Positions 7,587-17,300 of a DNA stretch of 31,922 bases are shown piece after piece (position 1 is the stretch's first letter; every line of letters begins with the position of its first letter). The stretch comes from JABMRP01 sp964444795. GTDB lineage: Bacteria > Planctomycetota > Planctomycetia > Pirellulales > Thermoguttaceae. The notes below the pieces were generated by a model that was not told the DNA's origin, searched no databases, and saw nothing but the letters and a program-made list of their open reading frames with translations. The stretch is from assembly GCA_964444795.1 (NCBI GenBank), contig CAYUIQ010000078.1, positions 1-31,922 on the forward strand. The letters are read 5' to 3'. The translations under genes were made by a program, and so were the position numbers.

Positions 7587-8099
7587 ATGCACGCATGCCA
7601 ATCGACGCGGCGACCGGCAAATGGGCGAAAACGTCACATGAAACTCGTCCGACGAATACCTTGGATGATTGTTGCGGTCGTCGTCTTTGTCTGTCTTGGA
7701 AATGCTGTGGCGCGGGGGCAATCTGTTCTGGATGAAGATACGCCGGTGCGCACAACCGACCTGATCCGGTTGACGACTTCGTCGGCGGACGCAATCGGCG
7801 AATTGGAAATTGCGGAACTTCGGCTAGAGACACTCGAAGGTCTTCGCCTGTCGGTTGCCGTGGCAAACCTTGAAATTCGGGTTGCCCAAGTCAACGTTGC
7901 GACGGCGGAAAACAAGGTCCGTATTCTTCGGAAGATCGCCGAGAAGGAAATGTCCTTGGCTAAGGCGAAACTCGACCGGCTGCGGCAACTCTGGAAGCCG
8001 GACCCCTCGGAAGAGCCCGGCGACGCGAAACCGCCCGTGGAAATCGTCCAAGCCGAGGCGACCATCGACGTGCTCCAGATGATCCTCGACATGAAATAG
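7587..8099 (+). CDS. Small exported coiled-coil protein, function unknown
   Basis: The 170-aa product has a positively charged N-terminus followed by a hydrophobic segment (WMIVAVVVFVCLGNAVARG), read as a signal peptide or N-terminal anchor. The rest is almost wholly helical, with heptad-like Leu/Ala spacing from about residue 75 to 135 (IAELRLETLEGLRLSVAVAN, then a Lys-rich stretch ending in KLDRLRQLW), so a periplasmic coiled coil is likely. I chose the ATG at 7587 because GGAGG (7575-7579) sits 7 nt ahead of it; an upstream in-frame ATG at 7545 has no such site. The gene converges on the HlyD-type gene with only 7 bp between stops. The helical hairpin character recalls outer-membrane-factor or adaptor partners, but no family is recognised. 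Confidence 0.65.
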   Translation: MHACQSTRRPANGRKRHMKLVRRIPWMIVAVVVFVCLGNAVARGQSVLDEDTPVRTTDLIRLTTSSADAIGELEIAELRLETLEGLRLSVAVANLEIRVAQVNVATAENKVRILRKIAEKEMSLAKAKLDRLRQLWKPDPSEEPGDAKPPVEIVQAEATIDVLQMILDMK

Positions 8100-8106
8100 C
8101 GAGTTG

Positions 8107-9279
8107 TTACGTTTCATTCGCCGATTCCGCATGCGGTTTAAACGTCACGTCGACCAGTTCACCCGGGCGGATGTCAAGTGTTTTGGGGATCACGATCCGT
8201 ACCGGCAGTCCCCACTCGGCGGCATCCGGACCGCGACATTGGCGCGGAGGGATCACTTCATACTGCGGTCCCACTCGCTCGACCGTGCTGGGCAACATCC
8301 GGCCGCCGGCGCCGTGGACCCGCACTGCGACCGGCATGCCAACCGTCGGATGAATCCGTTGTTCTTGGCGAACGTAGCTGATGATGTAGCGTCCTTGATC
8401 GGCCGCGATCGTCGCAACCGGATCGCCTGCACGGACGTTCCGACCCGGCCAACAATGAATTCGGCAAATCGCTCCCGTGATCGGCGCCCGCACCTGTAAC
8501 GCCTCGATTTCCAACCGCAACTCGCTCATGCGCGACTCTTGAACTTGCAGCCGCGCATTCAACGGAGCAAGCAGCCCGTCGATCTCCGGCGACGCGGGCC
8601 CTGAAAGCCGTCCGCTTTGCTGGGTCGCCTCTTTCAATTGCCGTTGGAACTCCTGCAACGCTGCGGTATTCTTTGCAATGCGATTGGTCAACGCGTCGCG
8701 TTGTAGTCGTAGGCTGTCGAGTTCGGCCCGACGCCCGAGCGTGGGGGGGCGCAACCCCTGAAGCGTTTCGATGTTTGCGGTCAGTTGCTGCAACTCAAGC
8801 CGCTCCGATTCAACGGTTGCATCGAGATCCAGGACGTCGAGTCGAACGCGGATCGTGTCCCAGGCAAGTCGCGCCGCGTCCATTTGATCATCGTGGCTGC
8901 GTCGCGATTGTTCGAGCACAAGCCGCGCTTTCGCCGCATCGAGTTCCTTGGCCAGTTGCTCGGACTCCAATTGCAGAGTATGCAAAGCTGCCCGGGCCGG
9001 GCGGTCGTCCAATCGAGCGATGACGTCGCCGGCTCGCACAACGTCAAACAGCGCCTTTTGTCCCTGAGGCAACGGAACCTGCACGCCATCCGTGCCGGCG
9101 ATGACTTCCACACGCACCACCTCGACTTCGCCCAGACTGTGGGTCTGTTCGACTTCGCCTGTCCAGACATAAAACAACGCTGCCAAGGCGAAGCAAAAGA
9201 CCAGTGCCGGAAGCACCGTGCGGCGAAACCAATGCCATCGGTCGGGCCAAGGGATGGGAATCCGGTTATTCGAGGCCAT
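8107..9279 (-). CDS. HlyD-type periplasmic adaptor (membrane fusion protein)
   Basis: The 390-aa product is a membrane-fusion adaptor of the HlyD/AcrA type, which bridges an inner-membrane transporter and an outer-membrane channel. One N-terminal membrane segment (about 20-42, TVLPALVFCFALAALFYVW) is followed by the first half of a lipoyl/barrel-sandwich domain (about 55-95, with VVRAGDVIARLDDRPARAAL). A long helical hairpin (about 95-265) carries heptads, and the second lipoyl half follows (VRAPITGAICRIHCWPGRNV, then VRAGDPVATIA). A beta-barrel region follows from about 312 (YIISYVRQEQRIHPTVGMPV). It is the third gene of a compact operon: the upstream DUF4956 stop is 3 nt before its ATG, and GGAGGT lies within that gene's last codons. 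No ABC or RND pump is encoded beside it, so its transporter partner is unknown. Confidence 0.88.
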   Translation of the reverse strand: MASNNRIPIPWPDRWHWFRRTVLPALVFCFALAALFYVWTGEVEQTHSLGEVEVVRVEVIAGTDGVQVPLPQGQKALFDVVRAGDVIARLDDRPARAALHTLQLESEQLAKELDAAKARLVLEQSRRSHDDQMDAARLAWDTIRVRLDVLDLDATVESERLELQQLTANIETLQGLRPPTLGRRAELDSLRLQRDALTNRIAKNTAALQEFQRQLKEATQQSGRLSGPASPEIDGLLAPLNARLQVQESRMSELRLEIEALQVRAPITGAICRIHCWPGRNVRAGDPVATIAADQGRYIISYVRQEQRIHPTVGMPVAVRVHGAGGRMLPSTVERVGPQYEVIPPRQCRGPDAAEWGLPVRIVIPKTLDIRPGELVDVTFKPHAESANET

Positions 9280-9282
9280 TGG

Positions 9283-9978
9283 TCATACCTCCGACTCTTC
9301 TTCGCGGAGGAACAACGCAACTTGTGCGAAAGACGCATTGTCCGTCAGATCGCGGCGCAATTCGTCAACCCTTGCCGGATCGCGGAGAAATAGGCGATAC
9401 GACAAATCGAGCCCCTGATCCGTTAAGCGCCGTTCGCTGGCGCAATTGGAACGCAACGCGTGGTTCTGAAGAGTCTGCCGTAGATTCTGAACGCCTGAAG
9501 CTAGATCGCCCGTCAATTGCAGCGACAAAACGGCGTTATACCGATGCCGGATTCCGAAGCTCGTAATCCACAAATAGATGAAGATAATCCCGATGCCGAC
9601 GACGCCGATCACCGAAGGGGAATACCGCATGGTCCCCACGCCCAGCCCCTCCATGATAGCCCAAAGAACGTACGTCGTGTCGCGAGTGTCCTTCAGTACG
9701 TTGCGAAACCGAACGACGGCGAACACGGCCAACATTCCAAACGCCACAACCAGACTGCCGGACATCATCACCATCATCATCGCCACGATCACGGGAATCA
9801 CAAGCAACGAGGCGACAAACGTTCGGGAATAGGACAACCCGCGGTGGGTCAGCATATAAACCCACGCAATGACGTGTCCGATGACGAAGGCGAGCAGGAG
9901 GATGAACAAGATGGTTTTCGCACCGGAGGGCCCGATTCCCGGATCACTGTTGAACAACGTGTCGAGCCAATCAATCAT
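9283..9978 (-). CDS. DUF4956 integral membrane protein
   Basis: The 231-aa product is a DUF4956-family membrane protein. It has about four membrane segments (near residues 22-42, 55-75, 78-93 and 130-150) and the signature AFGMLAVFAVVRFRNVLKDT followed by TYVLWAIMEGLGVG, which matches the family's conserved VRFRN/KD and WAI-GL motifs. A soluble, charged C-terminal domain of about 75 residues ends the protein (YRLFLRDPARVDELRRDL). I start it at 9978 because its ATG overlaps the stop of the VTC gene (ATGA); a longer in-frame extension upstream lies entirely inside that gene. The biochemical role is not known. In many bacteria members are found beside VTC-domain polyphosphate polymerases, and the translational coupling here implies fixed stoichiometry with that enzyme, perhaps as a membrane anchor or polyphosphate channel (inference). 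Confidence 0.88.
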   Translation of the reverse strand: MIDWLDTLFNSDPGIGPSGAKTILFILLLAFVIGHVIAWVYMLTHRGLSYSRTFVASLLVIPVIVAMMMVMMSGSLVVAFGMLAVFAVVRFRNVLKDTRDTTYVLWAIMEGLGVGTMRYSPSVIGVVGIGIIFIYLWITSFGIRHRYNAVLSLQLTGDLASGVQNLRQTLQNHALRSNCASERRLTDQGLDLSYRLFLRDPARVDELRRDLTDNASFAQVALFLREEESEV

Positions 9979-10754
9979 CGCACGCCCCCCCTCGACGCCA
10001 AGCCGCCGTGCCGTCGCGACATGCCGATGGCGCGCACGCATTTCACATACTTCGCCATACTCCGCCGGCGCAACTCGAATGTTTCCACCAGCTCCTGCAT
10101 CCAGGTCGGGAAACGGTCGGTAAACTTTAGTTCGAGGATCACGCCCTTGACATTGGCGTGCGTTGGATTCGTCGGCGCTTTCACCTGCGGCAACCAATCG
10201 TACGCGCTTCCGGTCAACTGCCGATCGAAGGTGACACGAACCCGATTGCTGTCGGGAGCGACGTAAGCTTCGCGGAGGTACGACACGTAAGCCGTGCCAA
10301 TCGCCCCGATCTGATTACAGAGATCGCAAAAACGGTAGAAATCATGAAGCCGTCGGCCGTCGCCGTTGGAAATCACATGGGAGGCATCCGGAATCGAGCC
10401 GGACAAGATGTTGTGAAGCCCTTCGCGGCCGATTCCCGCTCGGTACTTCTTGATAACGTTGGTGACCCGCTGTTTGACCTCGAAAAACGCCGGCATGTCG
10501 GGGTTGTCATTGTAAAACCGAATTCGCAGTTTGAACCGATTCTTGATGCCCTGCAACGTTTGTTCGTAAAGCGCAAGGTCGGGCGAATCCAAATACAGGC
10601 TGTGAACCGGATACATGAAACCGTTTTCTGGCAGCGCGTAGTCGTCTGCCTGGAGATAGCACTTCACAACCTCGCGCATAGCTTGTGCGCGGCGCTCGTC
10701 AATCAGGTATTTGAATTCGTACCGACTGGCTTGAAATTGTGCCCGATGCGCCAT
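9975..10754 (-). CDS. VTC-domain polyphosphate polymerase
   Basis: The 259-aa product has the VTC fold of the triphosphate-tunnel (CYTH-like) superfamily, which in yeast Vtc4 makes polyphosphate from ATP. The tunnel motifs are all readable in order: RYEFKYLID near the start, VHSLYLDSPDLALYEQTL, KLRIRFY, AFFEVKQRV, RVRVTFDR and GVILELKF. These give the alternating basic residues for the phosphate chain and acidic residues for the metal. The end is a basic helix (FELRRRSMAKYVKCVRAIGM). It has no SPX domain and no membrane segment, so location depends on a partner, likely the DUF4956 product, whose start overlaps this stop by 4 bp. GGGAGG precedes the ATG by 2 nt, which is close. It is transcribed divergently from the giant CotH-domain gene, a neighbourhood I recall for VTC genes in other phyla. 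Confidence 0.9.
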   Translation of the reverse strand: MAHRAQFQASRYEFKYLIDERRAQAMREVVKCYLQADDYALPENGFMYPVHSLYLDSPDLALYEQTLQGIKNRFKLRIRFYNDNPDMPAFFEVKQRVTNVIKKYRAGIGREGLHNILSGSIPDASHVISNGDGRRLHDFYRFCDLCNQIGAIGTAYVSYLREAYVAPDSNRVRVTFDRQLTGSAYDWLPQVKAPTNPTHANVKGVILELKFTDRFPTWMQELVETFELRRRSMAKYVKCVRAIGMSRRHGGLASRGGVR

Positions 10755-11332
10755 CGCCTCCCTCGTATTCCACCAGGTTGCGCCAAGAGCGGGACTTCCC
10801 TATGTGGGAACCGCGGATTATCCCCCTTTGCACCGACGCCAGTGACGACCTCCGCCTCGCTCTTGCCTCGGACTATCCCGTCGTTGATGTTCGCCCAACT
10901 CAACATCTCTAGGATATCAGAAACACTCCAGATTGCAAACATTCTTGTGTTTTCACCGTCAAGAACGGATGTAGGGGCTGCCGCCCGCCTTTCCCACTCG
11001 GCACGTTCTCTCTCTCATGTGCGACGGATTCACCGACGTTCGCCGAAAGAGCCTACCATGTGTGTATACTCCCAAAACAACTACCCCCCAGTAAGGGCTG
11101 GTACTATTCCGTAGGCTTCCAGAAGTCCTTTCTCGCCTTCCGTAGCAACGGCAATCGATGGCGCCTAGACCTTGTTACCACAGGGATGCTGGAGAAATGG
11201 CCAAATTTCCTTTACAAAACGGTTCAGGTGTGTCAGCATATGGTTTGGTTTGCTCGCCCTTTACGCGAATGAAATCGCGGTGGATACGTTCTCCCCCCCG
11301 CGCGGGGTTGAGAGAGCGATGAGGAGGAAAGT
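10755..11332. other. 578-bp divergent intergenic region between the VTC operon and the giant gene
   Basis: No gene is supported here; the open frames are short and featureless. It must hold the promoters of both divergent units, but I see no convincing -35/-10 pair. The clearest structure is a 12-bp perfect palindrome, CCCCGCGCGGGG, at 11296-11307, about 14 nt before the ribosome-binding site of the giant gene, where it could act as an operator or an mRNA hairpin. Confidence 0.5.
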
Positions 11333-14300
11333 GTGGGAAGCAAGCATCGACACAAGTTGTTGTCCGGTAGACGTACGCGACGCAGACAAGACGCGTTGCG
11401 GCGGCTTGCTTTCGAACCGCTCGAAGCACGTCATTTGCTGTCCGCTGGCCCGTTAGGGGCCGCGGACCCGCTTCTGGATGCCAACTCCGCGTCGCCAGCC
11501 CATGTCGGGATCACTCAATTTGGCTCTCTTGCGTCGGTCGATGCGCCAAGTTTTAATCAAAACGGCGGCGAGGTCCCTCTCGGTTTTGGGGTAACACTTT
11601 CGGCCTCTTCCGGGCTGATCTACTACACGACAGATGGTTCGGACCCGCAACTTGCCGGCGGCGACGTTTCGCCCGATGCCGTGCTTTACGACGACTTGCC
11701 GATCACGATATTGGGGAACACGACGATTCGAGCCCGTGCATTCGATGGCGGCGAATGGTCGGACTTGGCGGAGGCGGCGTTCTACGTTCATTCGGCGTCC
11801 GCGGCGAACTTGGCGATCACCGAAATCAACTACCACCCACATGATCCGAACGCGGCGGAGTTGTTGACTGACCCCGAGTTCACGGACGGTGATTTCGAGT
11901 TTGTCGAACTGACGAACATCGGTCTTGACCCGATTCAACTCTCGGAGGTCCGATTCACCGCCGGAATCGACTTCAATTTTTCCAACGGCGCGGTCACCGA
12001 ACTTCAACCGCGAGAGCATGTTGTTGTTGTGAATAATAGCGACGGCTTCGAAGCGAGATACGGGACAAACGTTCTCGTGGCCGGACAATACACGGGCAAA
12101 CTAGACAACGGCGGTGAACAGCTAACGCTTCTGAATCGGTACAACGCCGTAATCGACGACTTCACATACAGTGACAGCGGCGATTGGCCGGGGCGGGCCG
12201 ACGGCAAGGGAAGCACGCTGAGCGTCGTCAGCCGCAGCGGTGACTACAGCGACGCGGACAATTGGTTCTCGAGTATTGAATACGGCGGTTCACCCGGTGC
12301 GGATGCCGCAATGCCAGCGACGGACGTTGTCGTCAATGAGCTCCTCGCCGCACCGACGTTGCCCGACACAGACGCAATCGAGTTGTACAATACGACGACG
12401 ACGGACATCAACGTTGGCGGCTGGTATCTGAGCAATTCGAGCGGGGACTATCAGAAGTTCCGCATTCCCGACGGCACCGTTTTGCCGGCCGACGACTATT
12501 TGGTGTTTTACGAAAGCGACTTCAACGCTTCCGGCGGCGTCGACCCGAAGGACTTCACTTTGGATGGAATCGGCGGCGACGACGTGTGGCTTTTGGAGGG
12601 CGATGCGAGCGGAAACCTCATTCGTTTCGTCGACCACGTCGAGTTCGGCCCGTCGGTCGAGGGCATCTCGATGGGCCGAGTACCCAACGGCAGCGGCGAT
12701 TTGGTGGAACTGGCGGAGTTGTCCCTGGACGCCGTAAACGGCCCGCCATTGGAAGCGCCGGTCCTCATCAACGAGTTCCTGGCATCGAACGATTCGGGCT
12801 TGACTGACGAAGATGGCGACACGCCCGATTGGATCGAACTCCACAACCCGACCGGGGCGCCGGTCAATCTCGATGGTTGGTATCTAACCGACAACGATAC
12901 GAACTTGATGAAGTGGCGTATCCCCGACGTGACGATCGAAGCAGGTGGTTATCTCGTCGTGTTTGCGTCGGGCAAGGACCGAGACGATCCGGCCGGCACC
13001 TTGCACACGAGTTTCGGGCTCGACGCCGACCCGGGACAAGAAGAATACCTTGCGATTGTTCGCCCCAACGGCGTGTCGGTCGCGCACGAGTATTCGCCGG
13101 AATATCCCGAGCAACATGAAGACGTTTCCTACGGCATGGCGCAGGAAACGATAACACTGCTGCCGGAAGGATCGCCGGTGTGGTATCACGTACCGGTGAT
13201 CGCGGACGACGCGCTCGGCACAACGTGGACCGACCTCACTTTCGACGATTCCGCTTGGTCGGGCGGCCCCGGTTCGTCGACAGGCATCGGATTCAACCAG
13301 AATCCCTCCCAATTCGAGGTGACCAACTACAAGGCGAACGTGACGGTTGACAGTCTTGCGACGGCCGAGAGCGTTATCGCCGATCCCGGGAAGCAAGACA
13401 GCGCGGCGTTTGAGAACGCGCCGGTCATCGACTACTTGGGCACCAACGCCTCTGGCCACTTCGGCAACGACAACCCGTTTCCCGGCACCACGGCCGGAGC
13501 AGTCGTCGATGACTTCGTGATCGAGGCAACAGCGTCGGTAGTGATACCGACGGCGGGAGACTGGACGTTCGGCGTATTGAGCGACGACGGTTTCAGTCTC
13601 GAATTGACGAACGGCACGGACACGTTCAATATTTCGCATCCTACCCCGCGCGGTCCCGGAGATACGCTCGGCGTGTTCAACGTCGCCGATGCAGGCGCGT
13701 ATAATTTACGGCTTGTCTACTATGAGAGGGGCGGCGGCAGCGGCGTCGAATTGTTCGCGGCGCAAGGAAACCAAGGGGCTTTCAACAACAACTTTGAACT
13801 GGTCGGCGACACGGCCAACGGCGGGTTGGCGATTACCGGATTCGGCGACGCCGTGCAAACCGACGTTGGCCCCGAAATGTTCGGCGTGAACTCCTCGCTT
13901 TGGACGCGGGTCGAATTCGACGTCGAGAATCCCGCTGTCATCGAATCGCTTGCTTTGCGAATGCAGCATAATGACGGGTTTGTCGCCTATCTCAACGGAC
14001 AGGAAATCGCGCGGAGCAATGCACCAGCAACAACCGTATGGAATTCGGCCGCTACGGCGACCCAACCGGATGAACAGTCGACGGTGTATGAAGAGTTCAA
14101 CGTTACCGACTTCACGGGAGCGCTTCGTGCGGGAACCAACGTTTTGGCGATCCATGGCCTCAATACAGACGCCTCGGATGAGAACTTCCTGATCTTGCCG
14201 GAACTTGTCGCCGTCAGCAGTGAGGGCGTCGAGCGGTACTTTGCCACACCAACGCCCGGCAGCGCCAATACCTCCGCGTTTCTCGACTTCGTCAAGGATA

Positions 14301-17300
14301 CCAAATTCAACGTCGATCGCGGGTTCTATACACAACCGTTCGATCTAACAATCAGCACAAAAACCGACGGCGCGACGATTCGATACACCACCGACGGCAG
14401 CGATCCCACGGAAACAAACGGTACGGTCTATGCAGGACCGGTCCATATCGCCGAAACAACGGTTCTTCGCGCCGCGGCGTTTAAGGTGGGATACGAACCG
14501 ACTGACGTCGACACGCAAACCTACATCTTCCTCAACGACGTAATCACCCAATCGCCCAACGGTGAAGCGCCGGCCGGTTGGCCCCCGGGATCGGTCAACG
14601 GGCAGGTGTTGAATTATGGAATGGACCCGGACATTGTCAACAACGGGACCTGGGGGCCACAACTCGAAGATGCATTGACGGACATCCCTTCGTTGTCGAT
14701 CGCAACGGACGTGGGCAACCTGTTCGATTCGGCCACGGGCATCTACGTCAACGCGGGCGGCCACGGCATCGATTGGGAACGGGCATCTTCGGTCGAACTG
14801 CTCAACCCGGACGGCAGCGAGGGTTTTCAGGTCAACGCGGGTCTGCGAATTCGCGGCGGGTACAGCCGTAGCGACAACAACCCCAAGCATGCCTTTCGCC
14901 TCTTCTTCCGCGACGAATACGGCGACGCCAAGCTCGAGTATCCGATGTTCGGCGACGAAGGAGCGGACGAGTTTGACAAGCTCGACCTTCGCACGGCGCA
15001 AAACTACTCTTGGAGTTTCGGGGGCGACAGCAGAAACGCCATGGTCCGTGAAGTCTTCTCCCGAGACTTGCAGGGCGAGATGGGGCAACCCTATACGCGG
15101 AGCCGTTATTACCATCTCTACATCAACGGCCAATACTGGGGTATGTACCAGACACAGGAACGCGCGGAAGCGGCTTTCGGCGCAACCTACTTGGGCGGTG
15201 AGCGAGAAAACTTCGACGTCATCAAATGCGGTGGAAGTTCGATCGGATACACGACCGAGGCCACCGACGGCAACATGGATGCCTGGACCGAACTGTGGAA
15301 CCAGGGAAAGGCAGGATTCGGCACCGACGAGGCGTACTATCGCGTCCAGGGTCTCAACACGGACGGTATGAGGAACTCTGACTATCCCGTGTTGCTCGAC
15401 ATCGACAACATGATCGACTACATGCTCGTGATCCTCTACACGGGAAACCGCGATGCGCCGATTTCAAACTTCCTCAGCAACAACCGGCCGAACAACTGGT
15501 ACGGAATCCGCGACCGAACCGGCGACAGGGGGTTCTTGTTCTTCGCCCACGACTCCGAGCACACGCTGCTCGAAGGCGACTTGAACGTGAACCGCAACGG
15601 GCCGTGGCCGGCCGGCGACACCTTCCAGTACAGCAACCCGCAGTGGTTTCACCAGGAGTTGATGGCCCATCCCGAATACCGGTTGAAGTTCGCCGACCGC
15701 GTCCATGAGTGTTTCTTCAACGAGGGGCTGATTACGCCGGAAGCGAACACGGAACGGTTGCTCGAAAGGGCGAGCCAAATCGAGATGGCGATCATCGCCG
15801 AATCGGCCCGCTGGGGTGACTCGAAACGATCTACGCCGTACACCAAAACGCACTGGCAAACGACGATCAATGGGATCGTCAACAACTACTTCCCGGCCCG
15901 AACCGGCATCGTCCTCAACCAGTTCCGCAACACGACACTGCGCGACGGCACGTCCACGCCACTTTACCCGAGTGTCGAGGCCCCGACCTTCGGGCAACAC
16001 GGCGGCCAGATCCCTTCGGGTCATAATCTGGTGATGGACGCGCCGGACGGAACGATCTACTACACGCTCGACGGCACCGACCCTCGCCTTACCGGCGGCG
16101 CGATTTCGCCTGTCGCACAACAGTTCGTACCATCCACTGCAACCAGCACGCTCATCGCTAAAGGCGCTACGTGGAAGTACCTCGACGACGGTTCCAATCA
16201 GGGTACCGCGTGGAAAGAACCAGGCTTCTTGGATACCTCCTGGGCGCAGGGACCGGCCCAATTGGGCTACGGAGACGGCGACGTCGTCACCACCGTGAGT
16301 TACGGACCCGATGGCAGCAACAAACACCCGACGACCTATTTTCGGCACGCTTTCGAACTCGCCGACACTTCGGGCATCACGGCATTAACACTCCGTCTGG
16401 TTCGCGACGACGGCGCCCTCGTTTACCTCAACGGGCATGAACTTCCCCGCGAACCGGAGATGAACATGCCTTCGGGCACGGTCAATTACGACACCTACGC
16501 CGCGTCCACCGTCGGCGGCGCCGCCGAGTCGACTTTCTACGAGTTCTCCGTTGATCCGGCGTGGTTGGTCCAGGGGCAAAACGTCTTGGCGGTCGAAGTG
16601 CATCAAGGGGTTCCCAACAGCAGCGACATCAGCTTCGATGTGGAGTTAAAGGCGACGATCTCGTCGGGAACGGTTGAAACCCTACTGGAAAGCACCGAAG
16701 TACAGGCACGCGTGCTCGACGGCGGAGATTGGTCGGCGCTCACCGCGGCCACGTTTTACGTCGGCGACACGGCCGTGTCCGACAACCTGGCCATCTCCGA
16801 GATCAACTATCATCCGCACGACCCCACAGCCGCCGAACTAGCGGCAAATCCCCTGCTGACCAATGTCGACTTCGAATTCGTCGAACTGATCAATACGGGC
16901 GGCAACCGGGTCGATTTGAGCAACCTGCGTTTCACCGATGGAATCGATTTCAACTTCGATGATGGCAGCATCGATTACCTCGAACCGGGCGAACGCATCG
17001 TGATCGTGAAAAACGCCGCGGCGTTCGTGCTGCGATACGGAGCCGTGGACCGCGTCACGGGCGAGTACGCCGGAGCGCTCGACAACGCCGGAGAGCAACT
17101 CACGCTTACGAACCGGCTCGACGAGATAGTCCACGACTTCAATTTCGATGATGAAGGCGGCTGGCCCGGCCGGGCGGACGGCAAGGGCAGCACTCTCGAA
17201 TTGCGCAATGCGGCCGGCGATTACAGCGACGACGACAACTGGCGGTCCAGCGCATCCTACGGGGGCAGTCCGGGAACAACCGGCGCCGAACCGGCGGCCG

